64,000 bases of DNA. Origin: Rhodopseudomonas pentothenatexigens. Its GTDB lineage: Bacteria; Pseudomonadota; Alphaproteobacteria; Rhizobiales; Xanthobacteraceae. This document shows, piece by piece, positions 9,382 through 19,645 of the stretch. The stretch is from the NCBI RefSeq assembly GCF_900218015.1, contig NZ_UFQQ01000005.1, positions 1 to 64,000 on the forward strand, in the 5' to 3' direction. Each line of letters opens with the position of its first letter. The stretch's first letter is position 1. The notes below the pieces were generated by a model. That model was not told the DNA's origin, did no database searches, and saw nothing but the letters and a program-made list of their open reading frames with translations. The position numbers and the translations under genes are program-made.

Positions 9382-10292
9382 GCGGCCGCCGGATCTTCAC
9401 CAAGCCGGCGCGGCTCGCGGCGGTCGCGCCGTATGTCTGGATGCTGCTGTTCTTCCTGGTGCCGTTCGGCTTCGTGGTGAAGATCGGCCTGTCGCAGACC
9501 GCTGTGGCGCAGCCGCCTTATACGCCGGTGTTCGACCTCGCGGCCGGCTGGGCGGCGCTGCAGTCGGCGTTCGGGTCGCTGTCGCTCGACAATTTCAGGC
9601 TGATCTTCGGCGACGATCTGTACCTTCTGTCCTATTTGCGCAGCCTCACGGTGGCGGCGGTGTCGACCGCGATCCTGCTTCTGATCGGTTATCCGATCGC
9701 GTTCGCGATGGCGCGGCTGCCGCGCGGCTGGCAGCCGATGGCGATGATGCTGGTGATCGTGCCGTTCTGGACCTCGTTCCTGATCCGGATCTACGCCTGG
9801 ATCAACATCCTGCAGCACGACGGCCTGCTCAATCAGCTTCTGCTGGCGCTGCACATCGTGTCGAAGCCGGTGGTGTGGCTGTCGACCGACACCGCGATGT
9901 ATATCGGCCTCGTCTATTCGTATCTGCCGTTCATGGTGCTGCCGCTGTACGCGACGCTGGCGAAGCTGCCGCATGCGCTGTCGGAAGCCGCCGCCGACCT
10001 CGGCGCCTCGCCGCGCCAGGCGTTCTGGCTGGTGACGTTCCCGCTGTCGCTGCCCGGCATCGGCGCCGGCGTGCTGCTGTGCTTCATTCCGATCGTCGGC
10101 GAGTTCGTGATCCCGGACCTGCTCGCCGGCTCGACATCGCCGATGATCGGCCAGACGCTGTGGCTGGAGTTCTTCACCAACCGCGACTGGCCGGTGGCCT
10201 CGGCGCTCGCGGTGCTGCTGCTCGGGGTGCTGCTGCTGCCGCTGCTGATCTACGAGCGGGCGCAGCGGCGCCAGCTCGAGGGGAGGTCGTGA
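9378..10292 (+). CDS. potH: Polyamine-type ABC transporter permease (PotH-like)
   Basis: 304-residue inner-membrane protein with about six transmembrane helices, the first being VAPYVWMLLFFLVPFGFVV. The large periplasmic loop after helix 1 and the EAAADLGASPRQAFWLVTFP cytoplasmic EAA loop (about residues 210-230) are typical of PotB/PotH permeases that pair with PotC/PotI. The EAA loop docks on the ATPase. The start is the ATG overlapping the ATPase stop. The next permease lies 160 bp downstream, separated by a GC-rich palindromic repeat that is out of character for such operons. Confidence 0.9.
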   Translation: MSGRRIFTKPARLAAVAPYVWMLLFFLVPFGFVVKIGLSQTAVAQPPYTPVFDLAAGWAALQSAFGSLSLDNFRLIFGDDLYLLSYLRSLTVAAVSTAILLLIGYPIAFAMARLPRGWQPMAMMLVIVPFWTSFLIRIYAWINILQHDGLLNQLLLALHIVSKPVVWLSTDTAMYIGLVYSYLPFMVLPLYATLAKLPHALSEAAADLGASPRQAFWLVTFPLSLPGIGAGVLLCFIPIVGEFVIPDLLAGSTSPMIGQTLWLEFFTNRDWPVASALAVLLLGVLLLPLLIYERAQRRQLEGRS

Positions 10293-10332
10293 TGGCGTTG
10301 CTGATGACAGACCTCACCGCGAGCGTTGCCTT

Positions 10333-10437
10333 CTCCCTCCCCCCTTGCGGGGGAGGGGCGGGGTGGGGGGGAGCCACGAGGCGAGGCTTCCGTCTTGGAC
10401 CCCCACCCCCGACCCCTCCCCGCAAGGGGGAGGGGAG
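10333..10437. repeat. GC-rich intergenic palindrome inside the pot operon
   Basis: Two arms of about 36 bp are near-perfect reverse complements; the core is CCCCTTGCGGGGGAGGGG on the left and CCCCTCCCCGCAAGGGGGAG on the right, separated by about 30 bp. It sits between potH and potI and can form a long hairpin in the operon mRNA. It resembles the short palindromic intergenic elements scattered through Bradyrhizobium-family genomes. Confidence 0.85.
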
Positions 10438-10452
10438 CAGAGGGTGCATGCC

Positions 10453-11253
10453 ATGAGGCTCTCCCGTTTCAACCTCGTCTCGCTGACGCTGGGGCTGGCG
10501 TTCCTGTATCTGCCGATCGTGATCCTGGTGATCTACTCGTTCAACGATTCCCGCCTGGTCACGGTGTGGGGCGGCTGGTCGCTGCGATGGTATCGCGAAT
10601 TCTTCGAGGATCAGCCGATGCTCGACGCCGCCTGGATGAGCCTGCGAGTGGCGCTGACCTCGGCCACCGCGGCGGCGGTGCTCGGCACGCTGGCGGCGGT
10701 GGCGCTGTCGCGGGCAGGGCATTTCAGGGGCCGCACGCTGTTCTCCGGCATGCTGTACGCGCCGCTGGTGATGCCGGAAGTGATCACCGGCCTGTCGCTG
10801 CTGCTGTTGTTCGTCGCGATCAGCGCCGAGCGCGGGTTCTGGACGGTGGTGATCGCCCACACCACTCTGACGATGTGCTTCGTCGCAGTAGTGGTGCAGT
10901 CGCGGCTGCACGCGCTCGACCGCAGCGTCGAGGAGGCCGCGATGGATCTCGGCTGCGCCCCGGTGGAGGCGTTCCTGCGCGCCACCGTGCCGCTGATCTG
11001 GCCGGCGATCGCGGCGGGCTGGATGCTGGCGTTCGCGCTGTCGCTCGACGATCTGGTGATCGCCAGCTTCACCACCGGCCCCGGCTCGACCACGCTGCCG
11101 ATCCGGATCTATTCGGAAGTGCGGCTCGGGGTGAAGCCGGAGATCAACGCGATCTGCACCCTGATCATCTCCGCCGTGACGGTGCTGATCGTGATCGCGT
11201 CGCTGGCGTCGAAGCTGTCCAAGAGCCAGGCCGACAACGCCGCGCCGATGTGA
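10453..11253 (+). CDS. potI: Polyamine-type ABC transporter permease (PotI-like)
   Basis: 266-residue inner-membrane permease, second of the heterodimeric pair. The N-terminal LTLGLAFLYLPIVILVIYSF is the first of about six helices and is followed by the NDSRLVTVWGGWS segment typical of PotC/PotI. The EAA loop reads EEAAMDLGCAPVEAFLRATV (about residues 158-178), and ALSLDDLVIASFTTGPGS near the C-terminus is a PotC/PotI hallmark. The start at 10453 is favoured by alignment of the first helix; the frame is open further upstream only through the palindromic repeat. Confidence 0.9.
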   Translation: MRLSRFNLVSLTLGLAFLYLPIVILVIYSFNDSRLVTVWGGWSLRWYREFFEDQPMLDAAWMSLRVALTSATAAAVLGTLAAVALSRAGHFRGRTLFSGMLYAPLVMPEVITGLSLLLLFVAISAERGFWTVVIAHTTLTMCFVAVVVQSRLHALDRSVEEAAMDLGCAPVEAFLRATVPLIWPAIAAGWMLAFALSLDDLVIASFTTGPGSTTLPIRIYSEVRLGVKPEINAICTLIISAVTVLIVIASLASKLSKSQADNAAPM

Positions 11254-11273
11254 GGTGCGCAACACGTCCAATG

Positions 11274-11371
11274 TCATCCTGAGGTGCGCGCCCTTGCGCG
11301 CCTCGAAGGATGGGCCGCGCGTGTTGCCGACGTCCTTCGAGGCCCGCCTGCGGGAGGACGCCTCAGGACGA
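11274..11371. repeat. Intergenic palindromic repeat after potI
   Basis: The outer arms TCATCCTGAGG (left) and CCTCAGGACGA (right) are inverted, with inner matching blocks CCTCGAAGGA / TCCTTCGAGG. The structure forms a branched hairpin between potI and the convergent AsmA gene. This layout matches a common dispersed element of Rhodopseudomonas/Bradyrhizobium genomes (established pattern, from memory). Confidence 0.75.
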
Positions 11372-11418
11372 CGCGCTCAGAATGATTGTCCGATCGTCGG
11401 GGCCCTGGCGGGAACGGA

Positions 11419-13365
11419 TCAGTTCGCCTTCGGCTCGGCCGGCGCCGCGGCCGGAGCTTCGGCCGGCGGCTCGGCATCCTGCTTCTTGCCGGTGATGCGT
11501 TCGAGCACCGAACGGACCGTGTCGCGGGTCTTGCGGTCCTTGACCGCGTCGAGCAGCGGCGCCGAGGCCGGCGAGCGGCGGATCAGGCTTTCCGGGTCGG
11601 GGAAGATCAGCGGGTCGTCCCATGGCCCCTGCACGATGAACGGCAGGTCGAAGCCGGGCTTGGCGGCGGAGCCGTTCGCCAGGCTGGCGACGCCCTTGAG
11701 GTCGTATTCCCGTGCCGGCACCGAGGCGGTGCCGCTCAGCGCGATCCGCGCGGTCGGCCCTTCGATCCGGACCTCGTCGGCGGTGGCGACGCCGTCGGCG
11801 AACCGCACCGCCACGGTGAGCTTGTCGAACGGCGTCTTGCCGCTGCGGAAATTGCCGCCGCCGGACAGCGGCCGCCGTTCCAGCCGCTTCAATAGCTGTT
11901 CGACATTGAAGCCGCTGATCGCGCCGTCGTGGCCGGTGAGCAGCGCCGAGCCGTCGAGCGACTGCGCCAGGCCGAACGGGCTGGCGCCCTCGGCCTCGAG
12001 CGAAACCGTCAGGTTGCCGCGCCCGGACAGGTTGCGCACCCCGAGCAGATCGGCGGCGCAGGTCTGCAGGTCGACGTCGTTGAACTGGAATTGCGCCTTG
12101 ACGCTGGCGGCTTTGTCGGAGCGCCCGATCCCGAAAGTGCCTTGCGCGATGCCGCCGTAGACCTGGGCCTCGCCGACGCTGAGCGCCAGCGCGCCGCCGC
12201 GCAGATTGGCGCTGAGCGCGGTGCGGCCGAGAGTGGTGGAGCCGATCGTCACCTTGGCGGCCGACAGCCGCATGTCGAGGTCGACCGGGTCGGTCGAGGT
12301 CAGGTCAAACAATTGCCGATTCCAGTCGCGCGCGCCGCTGGCGAGCAGCCGGATCGTCGACAGATACGGCGTGACGTCGATACTGCCGGCGGCGAGCGTC
12401 GCCTGCAGGCCCTGATGGCCGCCGGCGATCGTGTAGGTCATCACCCCTTCGGCGACGTTCTTGTCGAGCTCGACATTGACGTTGGTCAGCGCCACCGACG
12501 GACCGACCAGGTTGGCCCGGGCCTTCAGCGCGAACCGGCCGAAGCCGCCGGTGCCGGGCGGCTCCTGCCCGGCCCAGCGCAACGCATTGCGCAGCGAAAC
12601 GCTGTCGGCGCTCACCGTGCCGGTCAGCACCAGGCTGGCCTTGTTGGCGATGGTGCCGTCGAACGCGATCTTCATCGGCGCTCCGGCGACCCGCAGCTTC
12701 AGGCCGGAGCGCTCGCCCGACAGCGCGGCGATGAAGTCAGCGACGGTGATCGAGCCGTCGATGCGTTCGCCGCGCCAGTCGAACTGGCCGGTGGCGGCGA
12801 AAGTCCGCGAGATCGACGGCCATGCCAGCGACAGGTCGATGTCGCTGATGTGCTCGTGCAGACCGTTGGCCTGGTCGCGATAGCTGAGCTCGCCGTCCTG
12901 CAGCCGGATTTCGGAGAACGACACCTGGTCGTCGAGGCCGGGCTTCATCGTCCGGGTCAGGCTGTCGATGAACGGCGTCCAGTTGCTGCGGCCGTCGGTA
13001 TCGCGCACCACGTGGATCGACGGACGGCCCAGCTCCACGTCGGCAATCTCGAACCGCCGCAGCAACAGCGGCAGCAGCCGCAGATTGGCGGTCAGCGTCT
13101 TGACGCTGAGTGCGGCATCGCCGTTGCCGTCCCCGTCGCTCTTCAGCCGGACGTCGCTGAACACCACCGTGCTGCGCGGAAAGATGGTAACGTCGATGGC
13201 GCCGTCGACCGCGAGCTGCAGCCCGGTCGCGGCGCGAAGCTGCATCTCCACCGCCTGGCGCAGGGCGCCGCGGTCGATCGTCAGCGACAGCGCGAACGCC
13301 CCTGTCACGGCGACGGCGATCAGCACCGCGACCGAGATCCCGAGGCGCTTAATTCCTTGGGCCAT
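11419..13365 (-). CDS. AsmA-family protein
   Basis: About 648 residues. The N-terminal segment IKRLGISVAVLIAVAVTGAF is a single membrane anchor; the rest is predicted periplasmic and rich in beta-strands, as in AsmA/TamB/YhdP-like proteins implicated in lipid transport to, or assembly of, the outer membrane. DVRLKSDGDGNGDAALSVKT (about residue 75) and the C-terminal AsmA_2-like region with GVASLANGSAAKPGFDLPF support this. The C-terminal tail (EPPAEAPAAAPAEPKAN) is Pro/Ala-rich. MAQGIKRLG at 13365 is preferred as start because it places the anchor at the very N-terminus; an in-frame ATG exists at 13422. Confidence 0.82.
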   Translation of the reverse strand: MAQGIKRLGISVAVLIAVAVTGAFALSLTIDRGALRQAVEMQLRAATGLQLAVDGAIDVTIFPRSTVVFSDVRLKSDGDGNGDAALSVKTLTANLRLLPLLLRRFEIADVELGRPSIHVVRDTDGRSNWTPFIDSLTRTMKPGLDDQVSFSEIRLQDGELSYRDQANGLHEHISDIDLSLAWPSISRTFAATGQFDWRGERIDGSITVADFIAALSGERSGLKLRVAGAPMKIAFDGTIANKASLVLTGTVSADSVSLRNALRWAGQEPPGTGGFGRFALKARANLVGPSVALTNVNVELDKNVAEGVMTYTIAGGHQGLQATLAAGSIDVTPYLSTIRLLASGARDWNRQLFDLTSTDPVDLDMRLSAAKVTIGSTTLGRTALSANLRGGALALSVGEAQVYGGIAQGTFGIGRSDKAASVKAQFQFNDVDLQTCAADLLGVRNLSGRGNLTVSLEAEGASPFGLAQSLDGSALLTGHDGAISGFNVEQLLKRLERRPLSGGGNFRSGKTPFDKLTVAVRFADGVATADEVRIEGPTARIALSGTASVPAREYDLKGVASLANGSAAKPGFDLPFIVQGPWDDPLIFPDPESLIRRSPASAPLLDAVKDRKTRDTVRSVLERITGKKQDAEPPAEAPAAAPAEPKAN

Positions 13366-13571
13366 CGCCAACCAGTTTCCGGAACGTGAGCGTGAATGAG
13401 GTGTGTGAGAGGCGGCTCCCAACAGGGCCGGACCCGGGGCGCAACTTGCTCGGTTTTCTTGGCGCTTTCAAGGCTTTCCGGGTGTTGCGGGGCCTGGTGC
13501 AATTGACGGGTTGCGGGGTTTTTGCCTAATAGACCTAATCGCAGCAAAGCCCGCTCAAAGGTCCCTGCATC

Positions 13572-14288
13572 ATGAACAAGGTCTACCCCGACGCCAAGGC
13601 GGCACTCGACGGCATCTTGCGGGACGGCATGATGATCATGTCCGGCGGCTTCGGCCTTTGCGGCATTCCCGAGACCCTGTCCGACGCGATCCGCGATGCG
13701 GGCGTCAAGGATCTCACCTTCGTTTCCAATAACGCGGGCGTCGACGGCATCGGCCTCAGCCGCCTGCTCGAGACCCGGCAGATCAAGAAGATGATCTCGT
13801 CCTATGTGGGCGAGAACAAGCTGTTCGCGCAGCAGTTTCTGGCCGGAGAGCTGGAACTGGAATTCGCCCCGCAGGGCACCCTGGCCGAGCGCATCCGCGC
13901 CGGCGGCGCCGGCATCCCGGCGTTCTTCACCAAGACCGGTGTTGGCACGCTGGTGGCGGAAGGCAAGGAAATCCGCGAGTTCGACGGGGAGAAATACGTG
14001 ATGGAACGCGGCCTGTTCGGCGACGTCGCGATCGTGCACGCCTGGAAGGGCGATACCGCCGGCAACCTCGTGTACCGGAAGACCGCGCGCAACTTCAATC
14101 CGATGATGGCCACCGCGGCCAAGATCACCATCGCCGAGGTCGAGCATCTGGTGCCGGCGGGCGCGATCGACCCGGATCATATCCACACCCCGGGCATCTT
14201 CGTGCAGCGCATCGTCCACGTGCCGAACGCGAAGAAACACATCGAGCAGCGCACCACCCGCAAGCGTGCCGAACCGGCGGCGAGCTGA
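13572..14288 (+). CDS. scoA: 3-oxoacid CoA-transferase subunit A
   Basis: 238-residue alpha subunit of succinyl-CoA:3-ketoacid CoA-transferase, which moves CoA from succinyl-CoA to acetoacetate. [16 protein letters not shown] (about residue 20) is the glycine-rich N-terminal motif, and [15 protein letters not shown] (about 52) and [20 protein letters not shown] (about 150) are family hallmarks. The gene lies 11 bp upstream of the B subunit. In a PHB-storing organism (phasins lie at 34 kb) the enzyme would return acetoacetate to central metabolism; that link is inference. Confidence 0.95.
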   Translation: MNKVYPDAKAALDGILRDGMMIMSGGFGLCGIPETLSDAIRDAGVKDLTFVSNNAGVDGIGLSRLLETRQIKKMISSYVGENKLFAQQFLAGELELEFAPQGTLAERIRAGGAGIPAFFTKTGVGTLVAEGKEIREFDGEKYVMERGLFGDVAIVHAWKGDTAGNLVYRKTARNFNPMMATAAKITIAEVEHLVPAGAIDPDHIHTPGIFVQRIVHVPNAKKHIEQRTTRKRAEPAAS

Positions 14289-14299
14289 GGAGAACCCTG

Positions 14300-14950
<651 letters not shown>

Positions 14951-15012
14951 CGTTCGCCGCGACGGCTGCTGTCCCGGCCAGTGCGGCGGCCCGCCGCGCT
15001 GTGTCCGATGAT

Positions 15013-15040
15013 CTTGAAACCCGCCATTGTTCCCTTAGAT
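15013..15040 (+). promoter_or_regulatory. Candidate sigma-32 (RpoH) promoter upstream of ftsH
   Basis: CTTG followed by exactly 17 nt and CTTAGAT. The alphaproteobacterial heat-shock consensus is CTTG-N17-CYTATNT, so 10 of the 11 defined positions match. It lies about 270 bp before the ftsH start, giving a long leader. ftsH is a classical heat-shock gene. The rest of this 360-bp gap (14951-15310) holds no other gene I can support. Confidence 0.6.
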
Positions 15041-15310
15041 CGACGGGTGCCGGCTCTGTGATGCAGAGACCGGCGCGCTGCCCGGTCGCATCGCTCGGCA
15101 ACCGCGTCTCCGCCCGTCGCCGTGTCGCTGCGATCGACCGGACTGCCAGACAGACGCAATCCTCAGCACGCCGTATCGCTTGCGGCCCGGCTATGAGCCG
15201 CGCATGCTGCTGCGTGCGGGGGCGGGAACTCGGCTGCGGGCAGCGGCGTCTTCAGTCGGACGACAAGGAGCACTGCTCCCGTCGCGGGAGCGCAGCGGGG
15301 AGTCACCGTC

Positions 15311-17182
15311 GTGGAGCTCAACAAGAAGACCCAGTTCAATATCTGGTACTGGCTGATCGCACTCTTCGTTCTGCTCGGCTTTCAATACCTGTTCACCACC
15401 GCGACGCTGGTCGCGCAAATTCCCTACAGCCAGTTCGAGACTTATCTGGGCGAAGGCAAGGTCGCCGAGGTCGCGGTGTCGGATCGCTTCATCCAGGGGC
15501 GGTTCAAGGAGCCGATCGACGGCAAGCCGATGTTCATCACCACGCGGGTCGAGCCGGATTTGGCACGCCAGCTCCAGGACAAGGGCGTCGTCGTCACCGG
15601 GCGGATCGAGAGCACGTTCTTTCGCGATCTGCTGTCGTGGGTGGTGCCGGTGCTGCTGTTCGTCGGCGTCTGGGTGTTCATCATGCGCCGGATGGGCGGC
15701 GGCGTCGGTGGCGGCTTGATGCAGATCGGCAAGTCGAAGGCCAAGGTCTATGTCGAGTCCGACACCGGCGTGTCGTTCGCCGACGTCGCCGGCGTCGACG
15801 AAGCCAAGGACGAGCTGAAGGAGATCGTCGATTTCCTGAAGGATCCGGAGGGCTACGGTCGGCTTGGCGGCCGGATGCCGAAGGGCATTCTGCTGGTCGG
15901 CCCGCCCGGCACCGGCAAGACCCTGCTGGCGAAAGCCGTGGCGGGCGAGGCCGGCGTGCCGTTCTTCTCGATCTCCGGTTCGGAGTTCGTCGAGATGTTC
16001 GTCGGCGTCGGCGCCGCGCGGGTGCGCGATCTGTTCGAACAGGCCCGCGCCAAGGCTCCGGCGATCATCTTCATCGACGAGCTCGACGCGCTCGGCCGTG
16101 CCCGCGGCATCGGGCCCTATGCCGGCGGCCACGACGAGAAGGAGCAGACGCTGAACCAGCTCCTGGTCGAGCTCGACGGCTTCGACTCCTCGACGGGCCT
16201 GGTGCTGCTCGCCGCCACCAACCGGCCTGAAATCCTCGACCCGGCGCTGCTGCGCGCCGGCCGGTTCGATCGCCAGGTGCTGGTCGATCGTCCCGACAAG
16301 GCCGGCCGTATCCAGATCCTCGGCGTGCATCTGACCCGGGCGAAGCTGGCGCCCGACGTCTCGCCCGAGCAGATCGCGGCGCTGACGCCGGGCTTCACCG
16401 GTGCCGATCTGGCGAACCTCGTCAACGAGGCGACGCTGCTCGCCACCCGCCGCAAGGCCGATGCGGTGACGATGCAGGATTTCAACAACGCGATCGAGCG
16501 CATCGTCGCGGGCCTGGAGAAGCGCAACCGGCTGCTCAATCCGAAGGAGCGCGAGATCGTCGCCTATCACGAGATGGGCCACGCGCTGGTGGCGATGGCG
16601 CTGCCCGGGGTCGATCCGGTGCACAAGGTGTCGATCATCCCGCGCGGCGTCGGCGCGCTCGGTTACACCATCCAGCGCCCGACCGAGGATCGCTTCCTGA
16701 TGACCCGCGAGGAGCTGGAGAATAAGATGGCGGTGCTGCTCGGCGGCCGCGCTGCCGAGAAGATCGTGTTCGGCCACCTGTCGACCGGCGCCGCCGACGA
16801 CCTGATGAAGGTCACCGACATCGCCCGAGCCATGGTGACGCGCTACGGCATGAGCGAGCGGCTCGGTCACGTCGCGCTGGAGAAGGATCGCCGCTCGTTC
16901 CTGGCGAGCGACCAGCCGTATTACGGGCCGCAGGAGCGCAGTTACTCGGAGGAGACCGCGGCGGCCGTCGACGACGAGGTCAAGCGCATCGTCGACGCCA
17001 CCTTCGACCGCACCGTCAAGCTGCTCGGCGAGCGCCGTGACCAGCTCGAACGCTCGGCCCGCCGGCTGATGGAGAAGGAAACGCTCGACGAGCAAGATCT
17101 GCGGTCGTTTGCCGGTCCAGGTGCGCGAGCGCTGCAATCCCCGGCCGATGCAGCGGCCCGGGTCGGCGCCGACAGCGACTGA
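15311..17182 (+). CDS. ftsH: ATP-dependent zinc metalloprotease FtsH
   Basis: 623-residue membrane-anchored AAA+ protease degrading misfolded membrane proteins and some regulators. Two transmembrane helices flank a periplasmic domain (about residues 10-30 and 100-120). Then come the AAA module with Walker [14 protein letters not shown] (about 195), Walker [13 protein letters not shown] (about 253) and the SRH region [20 protein letters not shown], and the protease domain with zinc site HEMGH (about 420). Translation starts at GTG (15311), with GGGGAG 8 nt upstream. Many alphaproteobacteria carry a main ftsH next to tilS; this copy lacks that neighbour, so it may be a second, specialised FtsH. 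Confidence 0.94.
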   Translation: MELNKKTQFNIWYWLIALFVLLGFQYLFTTATLVAQIPYSQFETYLGEGKVAEVAVSDRFIQGRFKEPIDGKPMFITTRVEPDLARQLQDKGVVVTGRIESTFFRDLLSWVVPVLLFVGVWVFIMRRMGGGVGGGLMQIGKSKAKVYVESDTGVSFADVAGVDEAKDELKEIVDFLKDPEGYGRLGGRMPKGILLVGPPGTGKTLLAKAVAGEAGVPFFSISGSEFVEMFVGVGAARVRDLFEQARAKAPAIIFIDELDALGRARGIGPYAGGHDEKEQTLNQLLVELDGFDSSTGLVLLAATNRPEILDPALLRAGRFDRQVLVDRPDKAGRIQILGVHLTRAKLAPDVSPEQIAALTPGFTGADLANLVNEATLLATRRKADAVTMQDFNNAIERIVAGLEKRNRLLNPKEREIVAYHEMGHALVAMALPGVDPVHKVSIIPRGVGALGYTIQRPTEDRFLMTREELENKMAVLLGGRAAEKIVFGHLSTGAADDLMKVTDIARAMVTRYGMSERLGHVALEKDRRSFLASDQPYYGPQERSYSEETAAAVDDEVKRIVDATFDRTVKLLGERRDQLERSARRLMEKETLDEQDLRSFAGPGARALQSPADAAARVGADSD

Positions 17183-17821
17183 CTACCGTCGCCCGCCCGA
17201 GAACATCGGCGACTCGCCCGGCAGCAGATTGGAGCGGATGTCACTGTCGGTGGTGCCGTTGTACTGGGTGTAGCCGGCCGAGAACGACAGGCTGACATTC
17301 GAGGTCGGCTTGATCTCGATGCCGGCGTTGACGCTGGTGGCGGCGGTGGTGCTGCTGGCGAAGCCCGGCGAGGTCAGCGTGGTAAACACGTCCGGCTTGT
17401 ACTTCAGGCTGTCGACGCCGCCGAACAGCGTGACCGGCATGTCGCCGACGCCTTTGAAGCGGTAGCCGTATTGCGAGCCCTCGGCGGCAAGCGAGCCGAA
17501 ATTGCCGAACGCGCCGGCGCCGCCCGGGGCGCGCCAGCCGAGACCGCCGGCCAGCGGCGTGACCGGAGCGCTGTAGCTGCGGGCGACGAAGCCGCTGCGC
17601 AGTTCGCCGTTCTCGTCAGTTTCCGCGGTGAAGCCCGGCACATCGCTCCAGTTCAGCGAGCGCCAATTCTCGATCGCGCCGCCGCCGAAGCCGAACGGCC
17701 CGCCAGGGACCCAATAGCGGATCGGTGCTACCTGCGCCTGTGCGGCCGCTCCGGCGAGGAGCATTGCGGCGAGGGTGAGGCCACAGCGGGCGGCAAAAGG
17801 GGAGATCCGGATCTGCTTCAT
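17183..17821 (-). CDS. Hypothetical secreted, possibly outer-membrane beta-barrel protein
   Basis: 212 residues, starting MKQIRISPFAARC. A clear Sec signal peptide (LTLAAMLLAGAAAQAQ, cleavage after AQA near residue 30) is followed by a Gly/aromatic-rich region with WVPGGPFGFGGG and WRAPGGAGAFGNFGS. The C-terminal half has alternating polar/hydrophobic strands (GIEIKPTSNVSLSFSAGYTQ), which suggests part of a barrel. It ends in GGRR rather than the usual terminal aromatic, so outer-membrane insertion is uncertain. It is convergent with ftsH, ending one base after it. I do not recognise a family. Confidence 0.65.
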   Translation of the reverse strand: MKQIRISPFAARCGLTLAAMLLAGAAAQAQVAPIRYWVPGGPFGFGGGAIENWRSLNWSDVPGFTAETDENGELRSGFVARSYSAPVTPLAGGLGWRAPGGAGAFGNFGSLAAEGSQYGYRFKGVGDMPVTLFGGVDSLKYKPDVFTTLTSPGFASSTTAATSVNAGIEIKPTSNVSLSFSAGYTQYNGTTDSDIRSNLLPGESPMFSGGRR

Positions 17822-17952
17822 CGGGCGAATTATACGTTCGTGGACGGGCCGAGGCCAGCCGGTGCTGCGGATCGCCGCAGTGCCGAAGTTCCAGGGCCAT
17901 GATCCACGCGATGACGGCGGCAGCGTGGCGCACCCGCCGAGTCCGATCGTGT

Positions 17953-19593
17953 TCATTCCGGCAGGTCGGAGAACCGCGTCAGCCAGACCACCGGCGGAAT
18001 GCTGGCGGCAACGATGATCAGGGCCGCCAGTGCGCCGTCCTCGAAGCTGCCGCGGCTGGCGTATTGATAGATCGAGGTCGACAGCGTCTCGACGTTCAGC
18101 GGCCGCAGCAGCAGCGTCGCCGGCAGCTCTTTCAGACAATCGACGAACACCAGGATCGCGGCGCCGACCAGCGCCGGGCGCAGCAGCGGAAGGTCGATCT
18201 TCCACAGCGTGATCAGACGACCGGCACCGGCGGCGCGGGCGGAGTCGTCATAGTCGCGCGGAATCCGATCGAATCCGGCCTTGGCCAGTCCGGTCGGCAC
18301 CGCGAGGAAGCGGATCACATAGGCGGCCACCACGGCGCCGCCGGTGCTCATCAGGATCAGGCCGGGCGACGGATAGCCGAACGCGCGGAACAGATTGGCG
18401 ACGGTGCCGTCGATCACCAGCACCGGCGTCAGCAGCCCGAGCGCCAGCACCAGGCCCGGAAGGGCATAACCGAGCTGGGTGACTGTGACGGCCGCGCGGG
18501 TCGCTCGCTCCTCCCGCCAGCGCGCGGCCAGCACCACGATCAGCCCCAGCGTCAGCGCGATCACGGTCGCCAGAGCGGCCAGCGTCACGGTGTGCAGGGC
18601 GTCGCGCCACAGCGCAGGGTCGATCCCGATCGACAGGCTGCGGCGTAGGCTCTCGCCGAGTAGATAGGCGGCCGGCAGCACGAAGCCGAACAGCGGCGGC
18701 AGCAGGCAGGCCGCGGTTGCGAGGCCGCCCTTGGCGCCGCGCAGCTGCGTCCGCGTCCGCAGCCGCGGGCTTTCGGCGGACAGTTCGACGCTGGCGTTGC
18801 GCCGGCCGATCCGCTCGATCGCGATCAAGAGCGCGGCGAAGCCGAGCAGCACCAGCGACAGCTGCGCGGCGCCGGCGAGGCTGCCGCGGTTGAGCCAGGT
18901 GGTGAACACCGAGACGGTGAGGGTGCGGACGCCGAGATATTCCGAAGCGCCGATGTCGTTCAACGTCTCCAGCGCGGCCAGCGCGACGCCGACCGCGAGT
19001 GCCGGCCGCGCCATCGGCAGCACCACCCTGAACAGAATGGTGAAACGCCCGGCGCCGAGCGTGCGCGCGGCCTCGATCGCGTCGGTGCCCTGCGCCTGGA
19101 ACACCGCGCGGGCCGACAGATACACGTAAGGATACAGCACCAGCGCCAGCAGCAGCATCGCGCCGGACAGCGAGCGCATCTGCGGCAGCCACTGCACCGC
19201 CTCGGCCGGCGGCATGATCAGGCCGAGCGCGCGATGCACCAGCCCGAGCGGTTCGAACAGATCGACATAGACGTAGGCCGACAGATAGGTCGGCACCGAC
19301 AGCGGCAGCGGCAGCAGCCAGATCAGCGCGGCGCGGCCGGGAAAATCGTGCGACGACACCAGCCAGGCGGTGCCGGTGCCGATCAGCAGCGTCAGCGTGC
19401 CGACGCCGGCGATCAAGAGCGCGGTGTCGCCGACCGCGCGCGGCAGCACATAGGCGATCAGATGCGACCACACCTCGCCCGCCGGCTGCAGCGCGATCAG
19501 CACCAGGCTGATCACCGGCGCGGCGACGAGCAGGGCGGTGAGCAGGGCGAGACCGAGAACTACCTGGTCGGAGGGCGGTGACGTCCTCATCGC
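17953..19593 (-). CDS. fbpB: Ferric iron ABC transporter permease (FbpB/SfuB type)
   Basis: About 546 residues: a fused two-domain permease with about twelve transmembrane helices and two EAA-like loops, AIEAARTLGAGRFTILFRVV (about residue 185) and DDSARAAGAGRLITLWKIDL (about 470). Double-length permeases of this kind belong to the Fe3+ (FbpB, SfuB, AfuB) and thiamine (ThiP) importers. The binding protein upstream on the same strand looks like FbpA, supporting iron. No ATP-binding subunit (FbpC) lies within reach; it must be elsewhere or a shared ATPase is used. The ATG at 19593 is preferred over 19614. Confidence 0.85.
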   Translation of the reverse strand, partial: AMRTSPPSDQVVLGLALLTALLVAAPVISLVLIALQPAGEVWSHLIAYVLPRAVGDTALLIAGVGTLTLLIGTGTAWLVSSHDFPGRAALIWLLPLPLSVPTYLSAYVYVDLFEPLGLVHRALGLIMPPAEAVQWLPQMRSLSGAMLLLALVLYPYVYLSARAVFQAQGTDAIEAARTLGAGRFTILFRVVLPMARPALAVGVALAALETLNDIGASEYLGVRTLTVSVFTTWLNRGSLAGAAQLSLVLLGFAALLIAIERIGRRNASVELSAESPRLRTRTQLRGAKGGLATAACLLPPLFGFVLPAAYLLGESLRRSLSIGIDPALWRDALHTVTLAALATVIALTLGLIVVLAARWREERATRAAVTVTQLGYALPGLVLALGLLTPVLVIDGTVANLFRAFGYPSPGLILMSTGGAVVAAYVIRFLAVPTGLAKAGFDRIPRDYDDSARAAGAGRLITLWKIDLPLLRPALVGAAILVFVDCLKELPATLLLRPLNVETLSTSIYQYASRGSFEDGALAALIIVAASIPPVVWLTRFSDLPE

Positions 19594-19645
19594 GGACGTC
19601 GCTCCGTCTTCCATGCCGGTGGCAGGATATCGCGGTCCTGAAAGT

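Noticed and set aside
10291-10456. ATG-initiated frame running from potH through the palindrome to potI
   Set aside because: Most of it is the GC-rich repeat; the translated sequence is low complexity and the true potI start is clear at 10453.
11929-13389. Long plus-strand frame opposite the AsmA gene
   Set aside because: It is a His/Arg/Gln-rich antisense shadow of the AsmA gene, typical of high-GC DNA, with no domain signature.
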